Under the pieces are notes generated by a model, which did no database searches, was not told the DNA's origin, and saw nothing but the letters and a program-made list of their open reading frames with translations. The position numbers were made by a program, and so were the translations under genes. From Anomaloglossus baeobatrachus (taxonomy: Eukaryota > Chordata > Amphibia > Anura > Aromobatidae), in the NCBI RefSeq assembly GCF_048569485.1, contig NC_134357.1, forward strand, positions 233,526,735 through 233,590,734: DNA of 64,000 nucleotides, in the 5' to 3' direction. Below, one piece after another: positions 1 to 12,400 of the stretch; position 1 is the stretch's first letter, and every line of letters begins with the position of its first letter.

Positions 1-2612
1 CAACTAATTATAACTAAGCCATTATACTAGCACACACTCAGTGTACCTAGTGGCATCCTATACGTGGCTATTGGACTTTGCTATAGTCCCACTAGTGCCA
101 AGACATTAGCAGCACGTCTGCCTGCGTTGCACACTCCAACTAATTATAACTAAGCCATTATACTAGCACACACTCAGTGTACCTAGTGGCATCCTATACG
201 TGGCTATTGGACTTTGCTATAGTCCCACTAGTGCCAAGACATTTGCAGAGCGCATCTGCCTGCGTTGCACACTCCAACTAATTATAACTAAGCCATTATA
301 CTAGCACACACTCAGTGTACCTAGTGGCATCCTATACGTGGCTATTGGACTTTGCTATAGTCCCACTAGTGCCAAGACATTTGCAGAGCGCATCTGCCTG
401 CGTTGCACACTCCAACTAATTATAACTAAGCCATTATACTAGCACACACTCAGTGTACCTAGTGGCATCCTATACGTGGCTATTGGACTTTGCTATAGTC
501 CCACTAGTGCCAAGACATTTGCAGAGCGCATCTGCCTGCGTTGCACAATCCAACTAATTATAACTAAGCCATTATACTAGCACACACTCAGTGTACCTAG
601 TGGCATCCTTTACGTGGCTATTGGACTTTGCTATAGTCCCACTAGTGCCAAGACATTTGCAGCACGTCTGCCTGCGTTGCACACTCCAACTAATTATAAC
701 TAAGCCATTATACTAGCACACACTCAGTGTACCTAGTGGCATCCTATACGTGGCTATTGGACTTTGCTATAGTCCCACTAGTGCCAAGACATTTGCAGCA
801 CGTCTGCCTGCGTTGCACACTCCAACTAATTATAACTAAGCCATTATACTAGCAAACACTCAGTGTACCTAGTGGCATCCTATACGTGGCTATTGGACTT
901 TGCTATAGTCCCACTAGTGCCAAGACATTTGCAGCACGTCTGCCTGCGTTGCACACTCCAACTAATTATAACTAAGCCATTATACTAGCACACACTCAGT
1001 GTACCTAGTGGCATCCTATACGTGGCTATTGGACTTTGCTATAGTCCCACTAGTGCCAAGACATTTGCAGAGCGCATCTGCCTGCGTTGCACACTCCAAC
1101 TAATTATAACTAAGCCATTATACTAGCACACACTCAGTGTACCTAGTGGCATCCTATACGTGGCTATTGGACTTTGCTATAGTCCCACTAGTGCAAAGAC
1201 ATTTGCAGCACGTCTGCCTGCGTTGCACACTCCAACTAATTATAACTAAGCCATTATACTAGCACACACTCAGTGTACCTAGTGGCATCCTATACGTGGC
1301 TATTGGACTTTGCTTTAGTCCCACTAGTGCCAAGACATTTGCAGAACGCATCTGCCTGCGTTGCACACTCCAACTAATTATAACTAAGCCATTATACTAG
1401 CACACACTCAGTGTACCTAGTGGCATCCTATACGTGGCTATTGGACTTTGCTATAGTCCCACTAGTGCCAAGACATTTGCAGCACGTCTGCCTGCGTTGC
1501 ACACTCCAACTAATTATAACTAAGCCATTATACTAGCACACACTCAGTGTACCTAGTGGCATCCTATACGTGGCTATTGGACTTTGCTATAGTCCCACTA
1601 GTGCCAAGACATTTGCAGAGCGCATCTGCCTGCGTTGCACACTCCAACTAATTATAACTAAGCCATTATACTAGCACACACTCAGTGTACCTAGTGGCAT
1701 CCTATACGTGGCTATTGGACTTTGCTATAGTCCCACTAGTGCAAAGACATTTGCAGCACGTCTGCCTGCGTTGCACACTCCAACTAATTATAACTAAGCC
1801 ATTATACTAGCACACACTCAGTGTACCTAGTGGCATCCTATACGTGGCTATTGGACTTTGCTTTAGTCCCACTAGTGCCAAGACATTTGCAGAACGCATC
1901 TGCCTGCGTTGCACACTCCAACTAATTATAACTAAGCCATTATACTAGCACACACTCAGTGTACCTAGTGGCATCCTATACGTGGCTATTGGACTTTGCT
2001 ATAGTCCCACTAGTGCCAAGACATTTGCAGAGCGCATCTGCCTGCGTTGCACACTCCAACTAATTATAACTAAGCCATTATACTAGCACACACTCAGTGT
2101 ACCTAGTGGCATCCTATACGTGGCTATTGGACTTTGCTATAGTCCCACTAGTGCAAAGACATTTGCAGCACGTCTGCCTGCGTTGCACACTCCAACTAAT
2201 TATAACTAAGCCATTATACTAGCACACACTCAGTGTACCTAGTGGCATCCTATACGTGGCTATTGGACTTTGCTATAGTCCCACTAGTGCCAAGACATTT
2301 GCAGAGCGCATCTGCCTGCGTTGCACACTCCAACTAATTATAACTAAGCCATTATACTAGCACACACTCAGTGTACCTAGTGGCATCCTATACGTGGCTA
2401 TTGGACTTTGCTATAGTCCCACTAGTGCCAAGACATTTGCAGAGCGCATCTGCCTGCGTTGCACACTCCAACTAATTATAACTAAGCCATTATACTAGCA
2501 CACACTCAGTGTACCTAGTGGCATCCTATACGTGGCTATTGGACTTTGCTATAGTCCCACTAGTGCAAAGACATTTGCAGCACGTCTGCCTGCGTTGCAC
2601 ACTCCAACTCAT
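1..2612. repeat. Tandem array, 136/138-bp unit, about 19 copies
   Basis: The unit begins caactaattataactaagcc and ends tgcctgcgttgcacactc. It has two length forms, one with gcagcacgtctg (136 bp) and one with gcagagcgcatctg (138 bp), mixed along the array. Copies are nearly identical, with scattered single changes such as ctatagtccc/ctttagtccc and gtgccaag/gtgcaaag, which points to recent amplification. Each unit has a short hairpin, ggact-ttgct-atagtcc. The array runs off the left edge of the window, and its last copy leads directly into the leader of the hAT transposase gene. No coding capacity. Confidence 0.95.
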
Positions 2613-2748
2613 TATAACTAAGTTACATTGTCAGGGATATTTATTCTTTATTATTCTGCTGTTAATAAAGCTAGACCACCACTGCAATCTTCACCACCTC
2701 TCAATTTTTACTACCACATTTTCAGTCCACAATCTTGTCGCAATCAAC

Positions 2749-5700
2749 ATGAGTGGCAAAATGACAGATGCTGGTGGAAAGGGGAAGAGGCGTGGTGGAA
2801 AAGGCAAAAAAGGTTTTGTCAGTGGGGAAGGTGGCAAAGCTCCATTATCATCTGCTGAAGATAGACCATCTACTAGCAAAAGTAAGATGTCTACTACTTA
2901 TTGTGGACAATCCGATGTGCTCCCTTTATTACGGACACGAACAAGAGGAACAAAGGTAGATGATGGGCAAAAAAGGAAAATGCTTGAATGGATCTCAAGT
3001 GGTCCAACAAGTGCCCTCTCAGCCACTTCAAGTACCGCATCCAAAAAACACCATTCCTCTGAGTTGTCATCCCAATCACACTTGATTTCTCCCAGCTCTG
3101 AAGTCTCCATCAGCCCTGCACAGTATGGTGGAACTGAGATGGCTGAGTCTGCAGAGCTGTTCAGTCACACTATAGCCTGGGAATCAGAGGTCTGCTCCCA
3201 AGCTACAGTGAGTACAGAACAGGAAATGGTCTGCAGTGATGCCCAGAACCTTTGTGACTCAGATTCAGGCCGTGAAGACCAAGTTTCTGAGCATAATGTT
3301 GACCCTTTGTCACAAACTGTAACACCTGTGGTTATAGACAATGAGGAACATACTGATGAAGATGAGACTCAGATACCCGATTGGGATGACAACTTAAATA
3401 TTCGGTCAGGGCAAGAAGAGGCTCGGTCTGAGGGGGAGGGGAGTGCAAACACAACAATTGATGATGACGTTCTAGATCCCACCTACTGTCAACCCCCAGT
3501 CAGGCACTCGAGGAGGTCAACAGAGGCGGTGGAGGAGGATGCAACCGACGACGAAGTTACCTTGCGCCTTCCTGGACAGAGTCGGAGCACTGGTAGCACG
3601 TCTACAACTGCATCCTCAGCCACCACTCTGCCTATGAGCATTATTCGGGGTGGATCAACAGGTCGCATGGCCTCTAAGCCTTGCCTAGCCTGGGCCTTTT
3701 TTCACATCGAAAAAGATCGCCCAACTCATGTGATATGTAACATTTGTCATGATTCTGTTAGTAGAGGTCAAAACCTCAGCAGTTTGACAACTTCTTCAAT
3801 GAATCGTCACATGAATAAATATCATAAGTCCCGGTGGGAAGCTCACCGTGCTGCAATGCCGGCTAGCGGAGCGAACCATCCACCGCCCGCCCCTTCCAGT
3901 GCATCCGCGCGCTCTTCATCTTCTAGGACTGTGGGGACAGCTGTCACACCTGTTTTTCCACGCAAAACTTCCACCACTGTAACCGCAACAGGCAGTTTGC
4001 TTGTAAGGTCGTCAGTTGGTTTGGAAGGGGAAACAAGTGAGTGTGTACAGCTCTCTCAGACATCGATAGCACCAACGTTGGATGAAGGCAACATCATGTC
4101 TCCGCCTGAACTTTCCTCACAAACCTGCATTTTTCCAGGGACACCCTACTCAACACCGTCTACACACAGCAGCCAGATCTCTGTCCCTCAGATGTGGTCA
4201 AATAAAAGGCCACTTCCTCCGACCCATGACAAAGCTAAGAGGTTGACTCTATCCCTCTGTAAGCTGTTGGCTACCGAAATGCTGCCTTTCCGCCTAGTGG
4301 ACACACATGATTTTAGAGAGCTTATGTCTGTCGCTGTGCCCCAGTATCAGATGCCTAGTCGCCACTACTTCTCTAAGAAAGGTGTGCCCGCGCTACACCA
4401 GCATGTCGCACACAACATCACCGCTTCCTTGAGAAACTCTGTGTGTCAACGGGTGCATTTCACCACCGATACTTGGACCAGTAAGCATGGACAGGGACGT
4501 TACATGTCGCTGACTGGGCACTGGGTAACTATGGTGATAGATGGTGAAGGGTCTGCTGCACAAGTCTTGCCGTCCCCACGACTTGTGTGTCAATCCTCTG
4601 TCTGTCCAAGTTCCGCCACAGCTTCTGCATCCTCCACCTCATCTGGGTCCTCCACCTCCGCCCCAAGCCTGCCTGGTCAGGCCACCAGCGTTCTCACTGC
4701 GCAGAAGGAATCACGCACGCCTCATTACTATGCTGGCAGCCGAGCGCAACGGCATCAGGCGGTCTTTAGCTTGACATGTCTTGGTAATAAGAGTCACACA
4801 GCTGAGGAGTTGTGGTCAGCTCTGCGGTCCGAGTTTAATAAATGGTTGTCTCCACTCAACCTGCAGCCTGGTAAGGCCGTGTGCGACAATGCTGCAAACC
4901 TGGGTGCGGCCCTTCGCCTGGGCAAGGTGACACACGTACCTTGTATGGCTCACGTGTTGAACCTTGTCGTGCAGCAATTTTTAACACACTATCCCGGCCT
5001 AGATGGCCTTCTGAACAGGGCACGAAAACTGTCTGCTCACTTCCGGCGTTCAAGCGCCGCAGCTGAGCGACTTGCATCGCTCCAGAAGTCTTTCGGCCTG
5101 CCGGTTCATCGCCTGAAATGCGATGTGGCGACACGCTGGAATTCAACTCTCCACATGTTACAGCGACTGTGGCAGCACCGCAGAGCCCTGGTGCAATACG
5201 TCATGACGTATAGCCTGGGCCAACGAGATGCAGAGGTGGGGCAGATCACCCTGATGGAGTGGTCTCAGATCAAGGACCTATGCACCCTTCTGCACAGTTT
5301 CGACATGGCGACGAATATGTTTAGCTCTGACAATGCCATTATCAGCATGACGATTCCAGTCATTTACATGCTGGAGCACACGCTAAACACTATTCGGAGT
5401 CAGGGGGTGGGACAACATGAAGGGGAGGAACTACAGGAGGATTCATATGCACAAGGGACAACAACATCACCAAGGTCCAGACGTTCATCATCACCAACGC
5501 AGCAGGCATGGGACCATGGGGAACAGGGATCGACAAGGGCGCATAGTAGCAGGCGAAATGTTGAGCAAGGTGCAGGAGAACATGAAGAAATGGAGGACGA
5601 ACTGTCCATGGACATGGAAGACTCAGCGGATGAGGGAGACCTTGGTCAAATTTCAGTTGAAAGAGGTTGGGGGGAGATGTCAGAGGAAGAAAGAACGGGT

Positions 5701-6474
5701 AGCACCTCTATGCCACAAACACAGCGTGGACTTGGTCCGCATGGCTGCGCAAGACACATGAGTGCCTTCTTGTTGCACTACCTCCAACATGACAGTCGTA
5801 TTGTCAAAATTAGAAGTGATGATGACTACTGGATTGCCACACTATTAGATCCCCGGTACAAGTCCAAATTTTGTGACATAATTCCAGCCATAGAAAGGGA
5901 CGCACGTATGCAGGAGTATCAGCAGAAGCTGTTACTCGATCTTAGCTCGGCTTTTCCACCAAACAACCGTGCAGGTGCAGGGAGGGAATCTCCCAGTTGT
6001 AACTTGACAAACATGGGACGGTCTCGTCATCTTCACCAGTCTACCCGTACCAGTAGGACCGTATCTGGTGCCGGTAACAGCAATTTTATGGAATCTTTTC
6101 ATAATTTTTTTAGACCCTCTTTTGCAAGGCCACCAGAGACAACAAGTCTGACACATACTCAACGGCTGGAGAGGATGATACAGGAGTATCTCCAAATGAA
6201 CATCGATGCCATGACTGTGCAACTGGAGCCTTGCTCCTTTTGGGCTTCAAACATAGAAAAATGGCCAGAGCTCTCCAGTTACGCCTTGGAGATTTTGTCG
6301 TGTCCAGCTGCCAGCGTTGTCTCTGAACGTGTATTCAGTGCTGCTGGGTGTGTGCTGACAGATAAGCGCACGCGTCTGTCCAGTGACAATGTGGACAGAC
6401 TGACGTTCATCAAAATGAACAAGTCATGGATCCAGAAGGAATTTACTACCCCTGTGTCATCCTGGGGAGAGTAA
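2749..6474 (+). CDS. hAT-superfamily transposase with BED zinc finger (ZBED-like)
   Basis: Cut-and-paste DNA transposase acting in the nucleus. The open frame extends upstream to 2509, inside the satellite, but I place the start at the ATG at 2749 because the decayed relative at 47,745 also begins MSGK there. This gives 1,241 codons. In order: a lysine/glycine-rich start (GKGKRRGGKGKK), a long acidic low-complexity region, a BED zinc finger at about residues 305-360 (WAFFHIEKDRPTH, C-x2-C, then RHMNKYH), a Ser/Thr-rich linker, and the RNase-H-like hAT core with DTW near residue 573, CDNAANLGA near 712 and the hAT signature ATRWNST. An acidic insertion follows at about 880-1000. The hATC dimerisation domain is at about 1170-1225 (CPAASVVSERVFSAAG). 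It is longer than typical hAT transposases (600-900 aa) mainly because of the N-terminal and acidic regions. The tail KMNKSW...SSWGE is also the seed of the downstream array. Confidence 0.9.
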   Translation: MSGKMTDAGGKGKRRGGKGKKGFVSGEGGKAPLSSAEDRPSTSKSKMSTTYCGQSDVLPLLRTRTRGTKVDDGQKRKMLEWISSGPTSALSATSSTASKKHHSSELSSQSHLISPSSEVSISPAQYGGTEMAESAELFSHTIAWESEVCSQATVSTEQEMVCSDAQNLCDSDSGREDQVSEHNVDPLSQTVTPVVIDNEEHTDEDETQIPDWDDNLNIRSGQEEARSEGEGSANTTIDDDVLDPTYCQPPVRHSRRSTEAVEEDATDDEVTLRLPGQSRSTGSTSTTASSATTLPMSIIRGGSTGRMASKPCLAWAFFHIEKDRPTHVICNICHDSVSRGQNLSSLTTSSMNRHMNKYHKSRWEAHRAAMPASGANHPPPAPSSASARSSSSRTVGTAVTPVFPRKTSTTVTATGSLLVRSSVGLEGETSECVQLSQTSIAPTLDEGNIMSPPELSSQTCIFPGTPYSTPSTHSSQISVPQMWSNKRPLPPTHDKAKRLTLSLCKLLATEMLPFRLVDTHDFRELMSVAVPQYQMPSRHYFSKKGVPALHQHVAHNITASLRNSVCQRVHFTTDTWTSKHGQGRYMSLTGHWVTMVIDGEGSAAQVLPSPRLVCQSSVCPSSATASASSTSSGSSTSAPSLPGQATSVLTAQKESRTPHYYAGSRAQRHQAVFSLTCLGNKSHTAEELWSALRSEFNKWLSPLNLQPGKAVCDNAANLGAALRLGKVTHVPCMAHVLNLVVQQFLTHYPGLDGLLNRARKLSAHFRRSSAAAERLASLQKSFGLPVHRLKCDVATRWNSTLHMLQRLWQHRRALVQYVMTYSLGQRDAEVGQITLMEWSQIKDLCTLLHSFDMATNMFSSDNAIISMTIPVIYMLEHTLNTIRSQGVGQHEGEELQEDSYAQGTTTSPRSRRSSSPTQQAWDHGEQGSTRAHSSRRNVEQGAGEHEEMEDELSMDMEDSADEGDLGQISVERGWGEMSEEERTGSTSMPQTQRGLGPHGCARHMSAFLLHYLQHDSRIVKIRSDDDYWIATLLDPRYKSKFCDIIPAIERDARMQEYQQKLLLDLSSAFPPNNRAGAGRESPSCNLTNMGRSRHLHQSTRTSRTVSGAGNSNFMESFHNFFRPSFARPPETTSLTHTQRLERMIQEYLQMNIDAMTVQLEPCSFWASNIEKWPELSSYALEILSCPAASVVSERVFSAAGCVLTDKRTRLSSDNVDRLTFIKMNKSWIQKEFTTPVSSWGE

Positions 6475-9400
6475 ATGCTTGTGGATTTGGAATGTGCTTG
6501 ATGCAAATCAAAACATCCTGTTTGCAACTAGGGCCCAAGTGCTGCCACTGATGGGGTGGGTGTCTGTGTGGCCCAATTTTTGGAAAAAAGGGAGACTCCG
6601 CTTGGAGTAACCCTTGCTTACATTGTTTTTAAAAGAAGCCAAGATGAACAGAGCTGGGATCAGGAAAGACTTTGCTACCTACCCCGGTGTCATCCTGGGG
6701 ACGGATAAGAATGGCGTATTTTTGAATGTGCTTGATGCAAATCAAAACATCCTGTTTTCAACTAGGGCCCAAGTGCTGCCACTGATGGGGTGGGTGTCTG
6801 TGTGGCCCAATTTTTGGAAAAAAGGGAGACTCCGCTTGGAGTAACCCTTGCTTACATTGTTTTTAAAAGAAGACAAGATGAACAGAGCTGGGATCAGGAA
6901 ATACTTTGCTACCTACCCCGGTGTCATCCTGGGGACGGATAAGAATGGCGTATTTTGGAATGTGCTTGATGCAAATCAAAACATCCTGTTTTCAACTAGG
7001 GCCCAAGTGCTGCCACTGATGGGGTGGGTGTCTGTGTGGCCCAATTTTTGGAAAAAAGGGAGACTCCGCTTGGAGTAACCCTTGCTTGATGTGTTTTTAA
7101 AAGAAGCCAAGATGAACAGAGCTGGTATCAGGAAAGACTTTGCTACCTACCCCGGTGTCATATTTTGAACGGATAAGAATGGCGTATTTTTGAATGTGCT
7201 TGATGCAAATCAAAACATCCTGTTTTCAACTAGGGCCCAAGTGCTGCCACTGATGGGGTGGGTGTCTGTGTGGCCCAATTTTTGGAAAAAAAGGGAGACT
7301 CCGCTTGGAGTAACCCTTGCTTGCTGTGTTTTTAAAAGAAGCCAAGATGAACAGAGCTGGGATCAGGAAAGACTTTGCTACCTACCCCGGTGTCATCCTG
7401 GGGACGGATAAGAATGGCGTATTTTTGAATGTGCTTGATGCAAATCAAAACATCCTGTTTTCAACTAGGGCCCAAGTGCTGCCACTGATGGGGTGGGTGT
7501 CTGTGTGGCCCAATTTTTGGAAAAAAAGGGAGACTCCGCTTGGAGTAACCCTTGCTTGCTGTGTTTTTAAAAGAAGCCAAGATGAACAGAGCTGGGATCA
7601 GGAAAGACTTTGCTACCTACCCCGGTGTCATCCTGGGGACGGATAAGAATGGCGTATTTTTGAATGTGCTTGATGCAAATCAAAACATCCTGCTTGCAAC
7701 TAGGGCCCAAGTGCTGCCACTGATGGGGTGGGTGTCTGTGTGGCCCAATTTTTGGAAAAAAGGGAGACTCCGCTTGGAGTAACCCTTGCTTGCTGTGTTT
7801 TTAAAAGAAGCCAAGATGAACAGAGCTGGGATCAGGAAATACTTTGCTACCTACCCCGGTGTCATCCTGGGGACGGATAAGAATGGCGTATTTTGGAATG
7901 TGCTTGATGCAAATCAAAACATCCTGTTTGCAACTAGGGCCCAAGTGCTGCCACTGATGGGGTGGGTGTCTGTGTGGCCCAATTTTTGGAAAAAAGGGAG
8001 ACTCCGCTTGGAGTAACCCTTGCTTACATTGTTTTTAAAAGAAGCCAAGATGAACAGAGCTGGGATCAGGAAATACTTTGCTACCTACCCCGGTGTCATC
8101 CTGGGGACGGATAAGAATGGCGTATTTTTGAATGTGCTTGATGCAAATCAAAACATCCTGTTTTCAACTAGGGCCCAAGTGCTGCCACTGATGGGGTGGG
8201 TGTCTGTGTGGCCCAATTTTTGGAAAAAAAGGGAGACTCCGCTTGGAATAACCCTTGCTTGCTGTGTTTTTAAAAGAAGCCAAGATGAACAGAGCTGGGA
8301 TCAGGAAAGACTTTGCTACCTACCCCGGTGTCATCCTGGGGACGGATAAGAATGGCGTATTTTTGAATGTGCTTGATGCAAATCAAAACATCCTGTTTGC
8401 AACTAGGGCCCAAGTGCTGCCACTGATGGGGTGGGTGTCTGTGTGGCCCAATTTTTGGAAAAAAGGGAGACTCCGCTTGGAGTAACCCTTGCTTACATTG
8501 TTTTTAAAAGAAGACAAGATGAACAGAGCTGGGATCAGGAAATACTTTGCTACCTACCCCGGTGTCATCCTGGGGACGGATAAGAATGGCGTATTTTTGA
8601 ATGTGCTTGATGCAAATCAAAACATCCTGTTTTCAACTAGGGCCCAAGTGCTGCCACTGATGGGGTGGGTGTCTGTGTGGCCCAATTTTTGGAAAAAAAG
8701 GGAGACTCCGCTTGGAGTAACCCTTGCTTACATTGTTTTTAAAAGAAGCCAAGATGAACAAGTCATGGGTCAGCAAAGACTTTGCTACCTACCCCGGTGT
8801 CATCCTGGGGATGGATAAGAATGGCGTATTTTGGAATGTGCTTGATGCAAATCAAAACATCCTGTTTGCAACTAGGGCCCAAGTGCTGCCACTGATGGGG
8901 TGGGTGTCTGTGTGGCCCAATTTTTGGAAAAAAGGGAGACTCCGCTTGGAGTAACCCTTGCTTGCTGTGTTTTTAAAAGAAGCCAAGATGAACAGAGCTG
9001 GGATCAGGAAATACTTTGCTACCTACCCCGGTGTCATCCTGGGGACGGATAAGAATGGCGTATTTTGGAATGTGCTTGATGCAAATCAAAACATCCTGTT
9101 TGCAACTAGGGCCCAAGTGCTGCCACTGATGGGGTGGGTGTCTGTGTGGCCCAATTTTTGGAAAAAAGGGAGACTCCGCTTGGAGTAACCCTTGCTTACA
9201 TTGTTTTTAAAAGAAGACAAGATGAACAGAGCTGGGATCAGGAAATACTTTGCTACCTACCCCGGTGTCATCCTGGGGACGGATAAGAATGGCGTATTTT
9301 GGAATGTGCTTGATGCAAATCAAAACATCCTGTTTGCAACTAGGGCCCAAGTGCTGCCACTGATGGGGTGGGTGTCTGTGTGGCCCAATTTTTGGAAAAA

Positions 9401-12400
9401 AGGGAGACTCCGCTTGGAGTAACCCTTGCTTACATTGTTTTTAAAAGAAGACAAGATGAACAGAGCTGGGATCAGGAAATACTTTGCTACCTACCCCGGT
9501 GTCATCATGGGGACGGATAAGAATGGCGTATTTTTGAATGTGCTTGATGCAAATCAAAACATCCTGTTTGCAACTAGGGCCCAAGTGCTGCCACTGATGG
9601 GGTGGGTGTCTGTGTGGCCCAATTTTTGGAAAAAAAGGGAGACTCCGCTTGGAGTAACCCTTGCTTGCTGTGTTTTTAAAAGAAGCCAAGATGAACAGAG
9701 CTGGGATCAGGAAAGACTTTATCTACCTACCCCGGTGTCATCCTGGGGACGGATAAGAATGGCGTATTTTGGAATGTGCTTGATGCAAATCTAGCTGTGA
9801 AGTGTACAACTGGGGCACAACTGCTGCCACTGAATGGGTGGGTGTGTGGGGCCCAATTTTTGGAAAAAAAGGGAGACTCCGCTTGGAGTAACCCTTGCTT
9901 GATGTGTTTTTAAAAGAAGCCAAGATGAACAGAGCTGGGATCAGGAAAGACTTTGCTACCTACCCCGGTGTCATCCTGGGGACGGATAAGAATGGCGTAT
10001 TTTTGAATGTGCTTGATGCAAATCAAAACATCCTGTTTTCAACTAGGGCCCAAGTGCTGCCACTGATGGGGTGGGTGTCTGTGTGGCCCAATTTTTGGAA
10101 AAAAAGGGAGACTCCGCTTGGAGTAACCCTTGCTTGCTGTGTTTTTAAAAGAAGCCAAGATGAACAGAGCTGGGATCAGGAAAGACTTTGCTACCTACCC
10201 CGGTGTCATCCTGGGGACGGATAAGAATGGCGTATTTTTGAATGTGCTTGATGCAAATCAAAACATCCTGTTTGCAACTAGGGCCCAAGTGCTGCCACTG
10301 ATGGGGTGGGTGTCTGTGTGGCCCAATTTTTGGAAAAAAGGGAGACTCCGCTTGGAGTAACCCTTGCTTGCTGTGTTTTTAAAAGTAGCCAAGATGAACA
10401 GAGCTGGGATCAGGAAATACTTTGCTACCTACCCCGGTGTCATCCTGGGGACGGATAAGAATGGCGTATTTTGGAATGTGCTTGATGCAAATCAAAACAT
10501 CCTGTTTGCAACTAGGGCCCAAGTGCTGCCACTGATGGGGTGGGTGTCTGTGTGGCCCAATTTTTGGAAAAAAGGGAGACTCCGCTTGGAGTAACCCTTG
10601 CTTACATTGTTTTTAAAAGAAGACAAGATGAACAGAGCTGGGATCAGGAAATACTTTGCTACCTACCCCGGTGTCATCATGGGGACGGATAAGAATGGCG
10701 TATTTTTGAATGTGCTTGATGCAAATCAAAACATCCTGTTTGCAACTAGGGCCCAAGTGCTGCCACTGATGGGGTGGGTGTCTGTGTGGCCCAATTTTTG
10801 GAAAAAAAGGGAGACTCCGCTTGGAGTAACCCTTGCTTGCTGTGTTTTTAAAAGAAGCCAAGATGAACAGAGCTGGGATCAGGAAAGACTTTATCTACCT
10901 ACCCCGGTGTCATCCTGGGGATGGATAAGAATGGCGTATTTTGGAATGTGCTTGATGCAAATCTAGCTGTGAAGTGTACAACTGGGGCACAACTGCTGCC
11001 ACTGAATGGGTGGGTGTGTGGGGCCCAATTTTTGGAAAAAAAAGGGAGACTCCGCTTGGAGTAACCCTTGCTTGATGTGTTTTTAAAAGAAGCCAAGATG
11101 AACAGAGCTGGGATCAGGAAATACTTTGCTACCTACCCCGGTGTCATCCTGGGGACGGATAAGAATGGCGTATTTTTGAATGTGCTTGATGCAAATCAAA
11201 ACATCCTGTTTTCAACTAGGGCCCAAGTGCTGCCACTGATGGGGTGGGTGTCTGTGTGGCCCAATTTTTGGAAAAAAAGGGAGACTCCGCTTGGAGTAAC
11301 CCTTGCTTACATTGTTTTTAAAAGAAGACAAGATGAACAGAGCTGGGATCAGGAAATACTTTGCTACCTACCCCGGTGTCATCCTGGGGACGGATAAGAA
11401 TGGCGTATTTTTGAATGTGCTTGATGCAAATCAAAACATCCTGTTTTCAACTAGGGCCCAAGTGCTGCCACTGATGGGGTGGGTGTCTGTGTGGCCCAAT
11501 TTTTGGAAAAAAGGGAGACTCCGCTTGGAGTAACCCTTGCTTACATTGTTTTTAAAAGAAGCCAAGATGAACAAGTCATGGGTCAGCAAAGACTTTGCTA
11601 CCTACCCCGGTGTCATCCTGGGGATGGATAAGAATGGCGTATTTTGGAATGTGCTTGATGCAAATCTAGCTGTGAAGTGTACAACTGGGGCACAACTGCT
11701 GCCACTGAATGGGTGGGTGTGTGGGGCCCAATTTTTGGAAAAAAAGGGAGACTCCGCTTGGAGTAACCCTTGCTTGATGTGTTTTTAAAAGAAGCCAAGA
11801 TGAACAGAGCTGGGATCAGGAAATACTTTGCTACCTACCCCGGTGTCATCCTGGGGACGGATAAGAATGGCGTATTTTTGAATGTGCTTGATGCAAATCA
11901 AAACATCCTGTTTTCAACTAGGGCCCAAGTGCTGCCACTGATGGGGTGGGTGTCTGTGTGGCCCAATTTTTGGAAAAAAAGGGAGACTCCGCTTGGAGTA
12001 ACCCTTGCTTGCTGTGTTTTTAAAAGAAGCCAAGATGAACAGAGCTGGGATCAGGAAAGACTTTGCTACCTACCCCGGTGTCATCCTGGGGACGGATAAG
12101 AATGGCGTATTTTTGAATGTGCTTGATGCAAATCAAAACATCCTGTTTGCAACTAGGGCCCAAGTGCTGCCACTGATGGGGTGGGTGTCTGTGTGGCCCA
12201 ATTTTTGGAAAAAAGGGAGACTCCGCTTGGAGTAACCCTTGCTTGATGTGTTTTTAAAAGAAGCCAAGATGAACAGAGCTGGGATCAGGAAAGACTTTGC
12301 TACCTACCCCGGTGTCATCCTGGGGACGGATAAGAATGGCGTATTTTTGAATGTGCTTGATGCAAATCAAAACATCCTGTTTTCAACTAGGGCCCAAGTG

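Noticed and set aside
1-2612. CRISPR-like array
   Set aside because: The whole unit repeats without unique spacers, and the genome is clearly vertebrate.
2509-2748. Upstream extension of the transposase frame into the satellite
   Set aside because: The extra 80 codons are satellite and leader sequence; the relic hAT supports the MSGK start at 2,749.
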